A stretch of DNA of 64,000 bases from Paragordius varius (lineage: Eukaryota; Nematomorpha), in NCBI GenBank assembly GCA_964247055.1, contig OZ176053.1, forward strand, positions 12,772,001 to 12,836,000, written 5' to 3'. This document shows, piece by piece, positions 47,993-59,153 of this stretch (the stretch's first letter is position 1; each line of letters opens with the position of its first letter). Under the pieces are notes generated by a model. It did not search any database and was not told the origin of the DNA. It saw nothing but the letters and a program-made list of their open reading frames with translations. A program made the translations under genes and the position numbers.

Positions 47993-49097
47993 TCTATATA
48001 TTTATGAAAATGGAAAGTGGTAACTTTGTGATCTGTTTCCGGAAGACCGGTAATGTCAAAATAATATAATCATTAATGAATGCCTCGACAATAGCTTCCC
48101 CCTTTTTTTAAATCAGGCCCCCGTGTTTAAAACGGATTTTTTGACACGACAAATATCGTGTCTTTAAGACAATTTTCCGCAAAACGTGTTGGACCATTCG
48201 ATATCAAAAATGATTTTTTTATTTTTTTGATTGCGCCGAACATAGTCGACTTACTTTTTAAATTTAGGCTCTCTTTTTACCCCCTCTCCCGTAAAATCCA
48301 ATTTTTTACAAAAAAACTAAATTTTTTGCCCAGGGTATGAAAACGTTAAAATTCAATGAGGATTCCAGGCATTCTCTGTTAAAAGGCAAACATTTGAGTT
48401 TGCGCTTCTTAAATATTGACTGCTTGGTAAAGAGATAACCCCTAAAATTGCGCCACTATATAGAAATTGCGTTGTTTTGAAGCTAATTTTCAGAAAATTA
48501 ATGAAGCCATATGAGCTCATTAAAAGATTGAAATATTACCCGTAAAAATTAAGGTCGGGCTTTTTTATTAGCCGTTAACTTGGGGCCTTTATGCCATAAA
48601 AATACACCAACATTTAACGATTATTTAGTGTTGAGATATTTTTTCGAATCACCCATAAGACGATGATATCAAAGAGTATTTTAAATATTTGCTCTATAAA
48701 GGCAGCGAAATTATCTCAGCGCTTTTTCAATATAGAACTATAGGTTTAGGTCTACCGGTTTAAAATTCAGAGATACAAAAATGGCGTGTTTTGAAACTAA
48801 TTGTCAAAAAATTAACAAGCAATGCGTGTTCAAATAAAGGTTTTTCAATAATACCCATAAAAAAGTAAAAATTAATGCACAGCGGTTTTTTCCGTTAGCC
48901 ATAAATTTGGGGCCTTCTCACCAGTAAACAATATATTACTATGAATGTACAGTTTTGAAAATTCTATAAGCAAAATCCTTGGATATCACAGCTTTTTAAT
49001 AATGTTTCGAAATAATCCACATATTGCCCCCCCCCCCCCCCCCCCCCAAGAGCTAAGGACTTCTTCGGGCGGGGTAGCAGCATGAGATTTACGCTAG
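47993..49097 (+). mobile_element. Non-autonomous Helitron, copy 3
   Basis: Starts TCTATATATTTATGAAAATG after an A and ends ACGCTAG before a T, 1,105 bp. The body matches copies 1 and 2 (for example AAGACAATTTTC and CGTGTTGGACCATT). The terminal hairpin is partly decayed. A 20-plus-base C homopolymer at about 49,026-49,047 occupies the place of the shorter C/G runs in the other two copies. No Rep/helicase. Frames at 48,158-48,340 and 48,964-49,161 are incidental. Confidence 0.87.
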
Positions 49098-49124
49098 TAT
49101 ATATATATATATATATATATATAT
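49098..49124. repeat. TA microsatellite at the Helitron 3' junction
   Basis: An alternating T/A run starts at the base after CTAG, so the Helitron either inserted into, or its flank later expanded as, a TA tract. Copies 1 and 2 also have AT-rich but shorter right flanks. Confidence 0.9.
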
Positions 49125-49586
49125 TGTAATTTAACAATAGCATGTTATTTTCAAAAAACAAAAAACATCTTTACCAATATTCGTTCGACTGTATTATTCA
49201 TATAAAATCAGATATATATCTAATTTAGATGCAAAAACAATAAATTATTATATCACAATGTTAAAAATGATTTTTAAAGCGGTAAATTAGTGATGAGGCT
49301 ATAAAATTCGATCATAGATATATGTTGCAAAATCTCTTATATACATATTTTTAAAAGAGGAAAAAACGCGAATTCAACAAATAAAATTTACAAAATATAA
49401 CATAACAACAAATGATCGATGCATATCAATAAAATATTATCACATTCGTGAGTAGCAAGTTTAAAATCCCGAATCATAAATTAATACATATTGCTTTCCT
49501 GACATTGAATATTAAGTAATTACCTAAACAAAATATCGGAAGTTGGTGATGAATATTTTATATATATATACCATTCAGTAAAAAAA
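49125..49586. other. AT-rich spacer
   Basis: No gene or repeat recognised. Confidence 0.4.
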
Positions 49587-50814
49587 ACGTTTTCCCAGTC
49601 AATCGAAACGTTTTCACAGTGAATCGAAACGTTTACCTAGTCAATCGAAACTTTCCCAGTCAATTAAAACGTTTTCCCAATCAATAAAAACGTTCTCCCA
49701 GTCAATAAAAACGGTTTATATATAATAAATTTTAAAACGAGATAAAAATATAAGTTTTATCCATTATCAGCGTAATATTAGAATAATATTTTTTGTAAAA
49801 CCACAATTGTTTGACAATATTTCCAATTATATTCCAATTACAATCATTAATAACTTATTCTATAAAAGTATTATTTTATGGAATTTGAGTATTTTTAAGA
49901 AAATATTTAATAATTTTTTCATTCTATCGTTGGCAAGCATATTTTGGGGAGCATATAAAATGTATAGTTACTGATGAAATAATAAAATTTATAAAAATAT
50001 ACCATTTCTATCTCAAATTGGATAACGCTTTAAGTGGTTTTTACCATGTCAACTTTACCCATTTATATGATATTATTATCTTTTAGTCCGGGGATATCCA
50101 ACACGCGGCCTTGCGAGATTCTGCAACCCGTGAAAAATTTGGAAATCTATCTGCAAAAATATGCGCCTAAAATCTTAATAAAATTAATATTTCTTACGCA
50201 ATTTTCTGAATAAGTCTATTTGGCGATGAACTTGAAAAAAAGTGTTATATTGTGTTTGTTATTTACAGGTCTAAAATCGAATAAATTTTTTATGAATGCC
50301 AATATATATTTTGAATGGGAAAAGTCGTGCTTTTTAGTTAAAAATGCGGCCCACCAAGCCAGTTGGTTGAACACCCCTGTTTTATTCAAATATCCTTTTT
50401 TAATAAATATTTTTAAGTCAAAGAACATTTTTATCTAAAAAATATTTTTTGTTTAGATATTTTTTCCTCACAATATTATCGACAAACTTGACATGATAAA
50501 AACCATATAAAGCGTTATATGGATAGAAATGGTTTTTTAAAAATTTTAATATTTCACCCGTAACTATAGATTTTATAAGCTGCCCAGAATATGCTTGCCA
50601 ACGCTAGAATTAAAAATTATTAAATATTTTCTTAAAAATACTTAAATTCCATAAAATTTACTTTTATAGAATAAGTTAGGTTAAAACTTATTTTAAATTC
50701 GTTTTGATAAAAACCGTTTTTATTGACTGGGAAAACGTTTTTATTCATTGGGAAACGTTTTTATTGATTAGGAAAATGTTTCGTTGATTGGGAGAACGAT
50801 TTTTTGACTGGGAA
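49587..50814. mobile_element. Fold-back element with 21-bp arrays at its tips
   Basis: Both tips are arrays of the same short unit, inverted relative to each other. The left (49,587-49,713) has about six units of ACGTTTTCCCAGTCAAT(C/A)(G/A)AA. The right (about 50,713-50,814) has about five units of its complement. Inner arms also pair: GGTTTTTACCATGTCAA near 50,037 with its complement near 50,493, and GTTGGCAAGCATATT near 49,930 with AATATGCTTGCCAAC near 50,589. Tandem repeats at inverted tips are characteristic of fold-back transposons. The loop is occupied by a hAT MITE (50,089-50,379). No coding. Confidence 0.8.
50089..50379. mobile_element. hAT MITE (291 bp) inside the fold-back element
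   Basis: Left end CGGGGATATCCAACACGCGG and right end TTGGTTGAACACCCCTG are imperfect inverted repeats of the CAGGGGTGTTCAAC type. The flanks TTTTAGTC and TTTTATTC match at seven of eight positions. GCGGCC-type words lie just inside both ends. It disrupts the fold-back loop and is therefore younger than it. The frames at 50,216-50,438 on both strands mirror each other and are not genes. Confidence 0.82.
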
Positions 50815-51139
50815 ATAATATAAATATTTTTATGTGTAAAAAATTAAATGATAATCAATAAAATACCAATATAATTATTACAATCCCTATTTAAATTAGC
50901 TACATAGTCTGGTTGTGTCATCACATCCGAGATAGATTAGTCATAATTGGCTTATTTTAATTTGGGCCATAGTTGTGACATTGGCGAAAAATGATAGTTA
51001 GTCTAGAAAATAAGGGAACATATTTCTTATTTAGTTTTTGATGTTTATATGAAGGTTAAACTTTAAAAAAAATCCCACGGATAATTTAAGGTGGAGAAAA
51101 CCTTTACAAATAAAACGGACGGATAAAATTACTAACAAT

Positions 51140-51432
51140 GCAAATTTATAAAATCAATCCCGACATGTCGTTGCTCGGAATGTCCATCCGCACCAAACTA
51201 TCCTACTTTGGCCACATTATAAGAACTAGTTTAATGAAAAAGTCCTTATTAGCGATACGCGTAAAAGGGGCCGAAGAAGGATAAGGTGGATGGATAATAT
51301 TCAACAAGAAACCCACGCAACCTTGGCTGAACTCAACATTAAAACTAAAAACCGCAATTTATGGAGAAGACATATTTACAATTGCAAAAAGTCGACCTCG
51401 ACTGTAGCAACACACACACACACACACACAAT
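51140..51432 (+). pseudogene. 3' end of an RTE/BovB-like LINE
   Basis: A 5'-truncated LINE tail. Reading through about one shift it gives KLSYFGHIIRTSLMKKSL near 51,200-51,250 and MDNIQQETHATLAELNIKTK, then NRNLWRRHIYNCKKS (51,290-51,396). These match the C-terminal LSYFGHI...RWIDNI...L.EL...DR..WRR pattern of RTE-type reverse transcriptases. The sequence runs straight into an AC microsatellite (about 51,412-51,430), a common 3' tail in this group. An in-frame reading through the repeat is only a consequence of it. It is a separate copy from the 12.9-17.3 kb relic and less decayed. Confidence 0.75.
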
Positions 51433-51462
51433 CGATATAGTAAAAAGACAAAACAAAAAAAT

Positions 51463-51525
51463 CAAAGGATCAACTTGAAGTGTTCAAGGACCAACTTGAA
51501 TGTTCAAGGACACTCTTGAAGTGCA
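51463..51525 (+). repeat. Three ~21-bp tandem units
   Basis: CAAGGATCAACTTGAAGTGTT is followed by two variants starting CAAGGACCAACTTG and CAAGGACACTCTTG, 20-21 bases apart. The array lies 30 bases after the LINE microsatellite tail and may be part of its 3' terminus or its target. Confidence 0.7.
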
Positions 51526-53771
51526 TATGTTATACATGAGAACAATGTTAAATAACTAAATTTAAAAAAAAATTGAAAACTGAGTTTTACTTGAGCTTTG
51601 GGATAAAACTATCCCAATATGTAAACTAAGACTGAAAAGGTAAAAGGCTAAAAATCATATAAAATTATATATATAACAAAGAATGGGGTGATAAAAAAAA
51701 TTTTTTTCACTTGCAAGTTCAAATCATGGCATGCTTTCATGTGATAATAAATTTAACATTAAAAGACTTAAATTAAGCAAATCTTGTTAGAAAAAAATCA
51801 TATGATCAAGTAAAATTAAAATATTTCACAAATAAGGTGTAAGGAGCACTTGACAGATTTAAAAATATGGATAAATTATTTTGGAAAATATATATGTAAA
51901 TAATTTATGTTTTATATTTAAATAAAACCTTTGTAAATGATTTTTGGCTTATTAACCTATTCAAATTGGCTGAATACATATGAGGATGTTTTTAGAAAAA
52001 CTCTGCTAATTTTTAAGAATATTTAGAAATATCCTAAATGTATCGATTCCGTAAACCCAAAAAAAATTGATACACGAAAATATCGAAAGTTTAATAATTA
52101 AATAATCTAATTTAATTATTAAATCTTTGTTTTACATAAAGTTATAAATTCTAAAACTCACTTCCCCATTAAAACATGTAAAGAGTTTTTCATCATAAAT
52201 TTATTTATTCAATGTTAATAAATTGTCTATGTAAATTTAACTCGCTTTTAAATTAACTGAACCTCGAACTCTTCGTTTTTTCCAATATGGTCGCCTCTTG
52301 ATTTTTTATAGGCAGATCGAAAGGCAGTCAAACTGTTATCGTAAATCAAACACAGACGTTCCTGTTATCCAATCCAAAAGCTTACTGTTATTAATAATAG
52401 TTAAGTCTCTTTGGGACCTAAATAGTATCCCTAAAGCTATTGGTCCGTTTTTATTATAAGTTTTCTTATACCAAAGAGTTTTAAATTTTTTTGAAGCTAT
52501 TAGAATTCATACTGAACAGTTCAATTTAGCTTGCGAGCATTTTTTTTGACGCGTAATCTGTCGTATGCCTTCACTTGTTTGTGGGATATGATAGCACCAC
52601 AACCAAAATGGACCTGTCGGTTCCTGGGATTATTGGGGTTTTGGGGCTATACGGATGCAAGGAATGATTCTGGCAGGGCAAGGCTTTAAGCCTTTTTAAA
52701 TATCGAATCATAAAATCCAACACCATTTTTGTTTGTTACCGGCTAATATATTTAGTTATCCCATTAAAATGCTAACTTTAAACGAAAATTAAATAAAACC
52801 AAAAATGATCTTATTATTTGGAGTTGGACAGTCGTGGATTGTTTAATATTATTTGGGGAAGGCTTTATGCAATTTTCAGAAATAATATATCCACGGATTG
52901 TCGGAACGTAGTTTTAATCCCATTTCTAAATTGGTATTTACCTTGATTAGATTTTTCCTATGTTTTGTGTCGGTTTCGTCTCTCATTATAAAGTGTCTAA
53001 TAATACGGCGACACCTGTGCATTCGTTTAATAAATCATCCATTGAACCCGAAAGGCAATCGCTTATACTTAAAAAGCCCTATGAAATCTTTAGCAGTTGC
53101 AAATCTGGGTGTACTGAAATTTATAAAGATGCATCTTATCTAGCGTCGAGAAAGATGTGTCAAATGAAATTTTTGAGATGAGGTCGTCAAAGGTTGGTTT
53201 TATGAATTGAGAAGGTTTTATGTGTAGGTAAGTTTTAAATATTACCATTAATCTACAAACAATTTACACCATTTTAGGATCCACGGATCTAATTAAATCA
53301 AGTTTATCCTCTTTATTTTGTTCTCAACTCTGTTCTGCAATGATAGCAGCACCCTTTTACTTGGAAAAATTTACCCAAAATCATTAAGGCTTAAAAAATT
53401 TTAATGGGTTCACTTTTCTCGCAGTCAAGGCCCTCAGAGAACAAATTGTTAAATTTGTTAAATGTATTACATAAAGATAAGTTATTTATATTAGATGATG
53501 TGGTAATTTCAAATTAAATTTTATCCAGTCCATTTCGAATATTGCTAATAAGGCGTTGTTTTTAATATAGCATTCTACATGGTGTGTTATTTTATCTGAT
53601 TCAACCTTTAGGTTGCATTTGCCTAATATTTTAAAACATTATTATTCGCATGTATAAAAATATTATTGTTTTTAGAGGTCTGGCTGACCTAATAGGCACT
53701 ATAATTTTTAAATGAAATATCAGACCCGTATCCAAAATTATATCGATTGGTTTATTATTTTTTTTAAATTG
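51526..53771. other. Unassigned; 52.3-53.5 kb less AT-rich
   Basis: From about 52,300 to 53,460 the composition is more balanced and small frames appear (52,898-53,143 and 52,960-53,181 in two overlapping phases). This suggests a decayed coding element or host gene relic. I recognise no domain in any of the six frames and see no terminal repeats. The remaining parts are featureless AT-rich DNA. Confidence 0.35.
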
Positions 53772-53991
53772 ATTTAAACCAGTGGTACTCACCAAAATAA
53801 TTTGATGGGTTAGGGTCATGAACCTTATAATAATGGCAAATATTCCATTGGTGTTTGACATATATGCACATATTTATACTAAATCAGCACAATGAATTTT
53901 TTGCGGATCGCAGTAAATCCAGCAGAAAACACGTTTTGCACCATTTAGTTTAAAAAATTAAAATATTTTTATAACAACATTCATTTTCATA

Positions 53992-55640
53992 TTAACCAAT
54001 AATTTTTGACAAATTTGGTTTTGCCTCATGACAGGCCAATCTTAATACGTCGTCCATAATTCTTGACATACTTCATTTTTGAATATGCCGTCTCACACGT
54101 GTAAGTTGAAGGAAAAACAGTTAGGATAACTTTGGTACATTTTTTGATAGTTTTTCTCTACGATTCTCCTTGAATACCTCCAAATTGGAATTTTTAAAAT
54201 GCACGAACTCTACAATGATATACGCCTGATGAAACCCGAAATGCTCAAGTTGCTAATTTGGATATATCCATATGCCATGGATTTTCAACGAGTTTTTAGT
54301 AATTTTTAACAATTCTTGAAATCTAAATTTCATCTCATTAGATAAAAATGTTAAATGATGGTCTATTATTAAATTAATCTCCGCGGTAAATACCATATTT
54401 TCTTCATGAATTGTTTTAAGTGTTGAAATATAAGGATTGTTTTGTTTATAAAATCTTTTATATATTATTAATTTTTTTCAAAAGCAAATATTAGATTAGC
54501 AAATTGTGTTATATTTTGCTCTCTTGAAGACTTGTATTAAAAATACTAAGTTTATAAGTAATTTCGCAAGGTAGGCTAATAAAACCTAACATTTACCATT
54601 ATTTTCCTCAAACACTTTCTGATATCTTTTATAAATAATAGAATTCCATGTCTTAAAACAAAAAATCTATTTAACATCTCACAGCGGTGTACAAAAGAAT
54701 ATCATCAAACTCACTGTGGATATCTTTCAGAACTGCCATGGATGTGGTTAACTATATCCACAACCGTTTTAATTACTAAATTGAGTAATTCATTTTTTAT
54801 ACGGGAAACCAAGTTTTTCTGATGAATAAAGCAGTGAAAGGATAAAATCTTTTGCAAATTATATTTGTTTTTTAAAAGAGGAATAAATCCTTTGTTCCAA
54901 TCATAGAGGGACACCATCTGTGATCGAAATCAATTTTTTTCATAGTATACCATTATTATCGAAAAAAGTGCTAATTATTTCGAGAAAATCACATCTTTTC
55001 GTGGTATTATTCATTGGTAAAAATTTTAAATATTTCTCGTTGATTATGTTGTATTTGCAAAACCTCACAAAGAGCGCACATTGAGATGTTTAACTGATAT
55101 TAGTGCCAGAATTAATAGCAATATTAAAATATTTGCAGTTTTCAGAGCCAATGTATTGTTAAAAATTTATTTAGACATATCTTGAATGCGTCGAGCACAT
55201 GTTGAATCAGAAAGTTAAAATTTTTAATTTGCCTCATGATTTGATTATTATTATGGAATTTATCAAATAAAAAGTGCAACCATTTATTAGACATTCTTTT
55301 ATTAATTAACAATCAATAAACGGTTTCATATTTTTCCTAAAATATAGCAAATTTCATACGAGGCTAATGTTACAGCTTTTTCCTGGGAGAAAGCTATGGA
55401 CATAATAGATTTTTCTTTCTGGAATAATTTAATCTTTTTATATATTTTGTTTCTTTCCTCATGATTTTCTGAAATTTAAAAATGATGGATTGTAAAATGT
55501 CTTTCAATATTGATATTTTTATAATTATGTAATCCTTACAAAGGTAACAACATTTTTATTTAAAACGACAAAGAATTTTTCTTCCCATTCTTTTTAAAAG
55601 GATCGTTTCCAACGGATCATTTACGTTTTTTACTATTAGA
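53992..55640 (-). pseudogene. Broken hAT transposase, same clade as 33,191-35,013
   Basis: Pieces on the minus strand, in order: EWEEKFFVVLNKN, LLCKDYI and SNIERHFTIHHF (near 55,590-55,480), a BED-like finger with a C-x2-C pair and H-x4-H; AVTLASYEICYILGKNMKPF (near 55,380-55,320), comparable to ATIASFKVAEILIRNNKPF in the fresher hAT; NKGFIPLLKNKYNLQKILSF, HCFIHQKNLVSRIKNELLNL and VIKTVVDIVNHI (54,900-54,750); and a C-terminal DVLRLACHEAKPNLSKIIG near 54,050-54,000. Many stops and frameshifts separate them. Only 54,711-54,917 survives as a continuous frame. It belongs to the same ZBED/GTF2IRD2-like hAT group but is clearly older. Confidence 0.8.
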
Positions 55641-55932
55641 TTCATTCTTAATTTATTTTGATTATTATTTTTTCCAAAAAAATAGAAATAAAATTTGAAT
55701 TATGCTAAAAACAGGTCGAAATTTAATGATGTTGATTTGAAAAATATTTAATGGAAATGAGTAAAGCAGGGTAGCAATGAAAAGAATATGCATATGCAAG
55801 TTTGGGTGTTGCTTAACACTTCGATTGGGTATCTAAATACCCCAGACCATTTTCAAATTAATTTTCCCAAAAAACTACCGAATAGAATGGCCCTAATTTA
55901 AATTTATGCTTCTATCCTTATAAAATTATATA

Positions 55933-57045
55933 AACTGGACAACAAATTTTAACTTTTTTTAACTGCCATTCTTGTAAATTTAAAATTAATTTCATTAAAG
56001 TACATAATTAGTATATTTGAAAAGAAAATTGGTCTAGCATGCAAGAATTTTTTTATATTAGAGTTTATCGATATTTTTTGGCCCCGATTTAACATTAAAC
56101 TCGAAATTTCGAAAATTAAAAGTTTTAGATATGAGGCCATGTACTTTATATCATTCAAAAGAGCGGAAAAACTGCATCTTTTAAATGGTATTAAGTCATT
56201 TAAATCAATCGAATATAAAAGTTATTTGGATTTAAATGGAAATTTTCAATCCTTAAATAAGTCAAGAAATTTCACAGACAAACTAATTTGAAAATCATAT
56301 AAATTTAATATAATTATTAGAGTTATATTAGTATTTAATTTATAAAAATGTTTAAAAAAGCTTTTGGTTTGCTTTTTTAATAAAAATTATTATTATCATA
56401 AATATTTTACCTAGTGGATGCTAAAATGCATAGTTATAACTATGAATTTATTACATAATGGCTATAAAAGATCAAAAATACCTTACTCTTTGATTTTATC
56501 TTTAAAATTTAGAAGTTATCAGCCTCGTAGAGAAAATAAATTAATATTGACGAAATGGTAATTTTTAAAAAACAAAAAACTTAAAAATGGCTGTTTTGAG
56601 TGACATAAAAGCAATAAAAAAAAGGTTTTAATCAAAAAAACTTTCTTGTGTTATCTTTTTTGGACATTCATCACCATTTAAACAAAATTTGAGATATTTT
56701 CATCCATTAGTTTTAAAAATATAATAATTAAAAAAAATGCTCTCGCTTCGCGCGTTTATCGCTCTTTGTGTCCAATATTAACTGTCGATGTAATACATAT
56801 TAGTATGCATTTTATAGAGTTTTTATTACTTTTTCAAATGATATATTACAAATGGGCATTACTTGTATATTTTCAAAGAAAAACATTTTTTAGTAAAATT
56901 TTGAGAGGGCGCATAATCAAAAAAATCAAATTATACAAAATTCTTCCAACGAGTTATAATTTTTATTTCAGATTTACTATTAAAATGATACTAAATATCA
57001 GAAAATGCAAAAAACTCGAGTGGCAGAAAAATTTGTTGTTCAGTG
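55933..57045 (-). mobile_element. Family A MITE, complete copy (1,113 bp)
   Basis: Flanked by TA on both sides (55,931-55,932 and 57,046-57,047). The ends AACTGGACAACAAATTTT (left) and CACTGAACAACAAATTTT (right, reverse complement) are inverted repeats. The insertion is absent from piggyBac copy 1, which provides an empty site near 47,000. The body carries the family A landmarks on the minus strand, such as AATGCATACTAATATG and CGCGCGAAGCGAGAGCA. This copy defines family A as a TA-targeting, Tc1/mariner-like non-autonomous element. The frames at 55,949-56,158 and 56,766-57,062 are incidental. Confidence 0.8.
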
Positions 57046-57915
57046 TAATTAAACCAAAATAAATAAATAAAGTTTAGTTTTGAAAAAAATCCCACGTCGA
57101 ATTGGTTGGCGCCAAAATTATTTTTGAATTTTTTCACCGGAATACCCCTTATTAGAGTTTGCACAATCCCACTTCGTTTAAAGATATCATTTAAAGTATT
57201 TCCCGTTACGAAACATATATTTTGTTGTTATGGAAGAATATTCATTTTGATCACACCAGAGATTACGAGCGATAATGTGGATAGTGACTGCTCATCTTCG
57301 GAGTTAGTAAAAATAATTATAGATTTAAATAAAATAGAAAATCTAGCTCATCCAAATCATTTTTTTGGATTAAACACTTAACTATTAAATCAAGCCATCC
57401 AGTATTAACCGTTTCTCCCGGGCAATCAATTATCCAGGTGCCACTTACAACATTTAATTTTCTCATAACCTATGAGTAAAAAATTTGATTATGATGCTCA
57501 CGCTTAATCGGAAAACTAGATTACTTTGAACATAGAACGATTTGATGCCTTTTTAGGTACATTATCTATATACAAATTTAGGTATCTTGATTGCTATGGG
57601 CTTGCTCAAATCATACATGGTCCCTTAAATCATATTTTTCGGCTTTAGAAAAGTTCGAAATAATATTAATGTGCCAAAAAGGTACATATATTTATATATA
57701 CAAGGTGCTGTTTGTGTCCAAGATCTGTTGAAAAAAATTCGTAGTATTTTGCCAAGCATGTCAATAGAAAAACAATCATTTATTGCGATCCTCTTAAATT
57801 GTTTGCATAAACTATGAAAATAATCTAAATAAATTATTTGTTAAATTTTATTATACTATATTTACTGATTCATGCTTAATCCAAATCCCTTGTGATTATC
57901 CATCGAACAATCTAA

Positions 57916-58286
57916 AATACTCACCAAAATTAACGGTCTCAATACTATATATTTTATCTATGGCCACAATATAATGCCGATAAATATTACATATTTGATA
58001 ACAATAACAATTGATATTAACCAATTTTGACATATTTGATTATCATAACAGGCCAATCTAACGTCATACCTTTATGTTTTTTAAAATAATTTTCATTTTA
58101 ATACGCCTTGATGCAAGTTGAAACAAAACAACGGATTGAATTGATACGTATTAAAACCACATAAAATTTGAGGAATGGTTTTAAAATGAGAAATATTGCA
58201 ACATTTTTTTAAACAATCGCAAAAAAATAATCAATAATTCATGGCCTTAAAATAGAGGTGCCCGGGCCGCGGTTTAAGTTTTACTG
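57916..58286 (-). mobile_element. Small non-autonomous derivative of the surrounding hAT
   Basis: The right end CAGTAAAACTTAAACCGCGG (minus strand) and the left part (ACTCACCAAAATTAACGG, then sequence shared with about 53,790-54,130) are the two ends of the hAT at 53,780-59,145 without its transposase. Flanks ATCTAA and ATCTAATA suggest an 8-bp duplication; the outermost left bases are eroded. It lies inside piggyBac copy 2, so this hAT family was mobile both before and after the piggyBac insertion. Confidence 0.65.
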
Positions 58287-59153
58287 ATCTAATAATAAAC
58301 GATTTACTTCTAGAAGGCAAAAAGCAAGTTTTAATTTATTGAAAGATGGTAGAAATAAACATACATAATTAGATACAAAGCATCAAATATACGATTATTC
58401 GGAAGAATTATTCTGGGAGATCAAGATTTGTTAAATTTTGTTGACCTGTTGACAAAACCATCTGGGTGTATATGATTCTGTTTCTATCATGATATTAATA
58501 CTATTGTATAGTTAAAACTAAAGCTTCAGAAGTTACGTGAAAGGTTTTTCAATTTAAACAAATCTCTTTACATCACTAATTTTATTGTTGTGTCTCGAGA
58601 CACAATAACTGTCAAATATCTTATATAAGGATACTCAAATATATGTCTTTATGGCTTATAAATAAAAAATTTACTTTTTTAGATGTTTTCTATCTCTTAT
58701 AGCGATACTAAACATAAATAATGGATATTTGTAAATCGATTGACTAAAGCATGAATAGACTTGAATTAAAATGTAAATTTCCTGTTATATTTTGTTAATT
58801 AGGGATTAATAAATATAAAATAAGAGGAAACTCTCTATCAATAGGTGTTTAGTAAATTATTTGCTTTTGAAAGGCCTGGGGTATCTAACTATCCCAATTT
58901 GAATCGAAGGAGTATAATGAATGGTTTTATCCAAGTGTTAAATACAAAAACAACGTGGGCCAAAATTTTAAATGTAGGGAAACTTTCCTACATTTCAAAT
59001 TGGGTAAAAAATAAAAATACCAAAAGTAAACATAAAGAAATTTATGTGAATTTTAAAAATTATTCAATAAAAAAATAATCTAACTATCAATATGATCATA
59101 GGGCAATTTCTAAGCACTCTTAGGGCCGCGGTTTGAGCACCACTGATTTAGAC

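Larger units (their letters stand above)
55817..58937 (+). mobile_element. piggyBac-like relic, copy 2 (nested inside hAT, itself interrupted twice)
   Basis: The 5' end follows TTAA (55,813-55,816) as CACTTCGATTGGGTATCTAA. The 3' end precedes TTAA (58,938-58,941) and on the minus strand reads CACTTGGATAAAACC, then TTCGATTCAAATTGGG and TAGTTAGATACCCC. Excluding a family A MITE (55,933-57,045) and a hAT derivative (57,916-58,286) leaves about 1.6 kb, equal to copy 1. Coding remnants match copy 1: VTKHIFC and SDNVDSDCSSSE near 57,210-57,300, DAFLGTLSIYKF near 57,545-57,580, and FVDLLTKP near 58,436-58,462. It is broken in several places. Confidence 0.78.
53780..59145 (-). mobile_element. hAT transposon relic carrying a nested piggyBac
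   Basis: Outer ends CAGTGGTACTCA (left) and TGAGCACCACTG (right) are inverted repeats. The flanks ATTTAAAC (53,772-53,779) and ATTTAGAC (59,146-59,153) match at seven of eight positions. The minus strand carries a broken transposase (53,992-55,640). A piggyBac copy (55,817-58,937) at a TTAA site splits the 5' region. Removing it leaves about 2.24 kb, a normal hAT length. GGGCCGCGGTTTGAGC next to the 5' end is the G+C-rich subterminal part, also found in the small derivative at 57,916-58,286. Confidence 0.85.

Noticed and set aside
49026-49047. Long C run as a regulatory or G-quadruplex element
   Set aside because: A simple homopolymer expansion at a position that is C/G-rich in all Helitron copies; no further motif supports a function.
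50216-50438. Mirror-image frames on both strands
   Set aside because: They fall within the hAT MITE and its junction, with no coding character.
51290-51478. 62-codon frame as an independent gene
   Set aside because: It is the C-terminus of a truncated LINE read on into an AC microsatellite.
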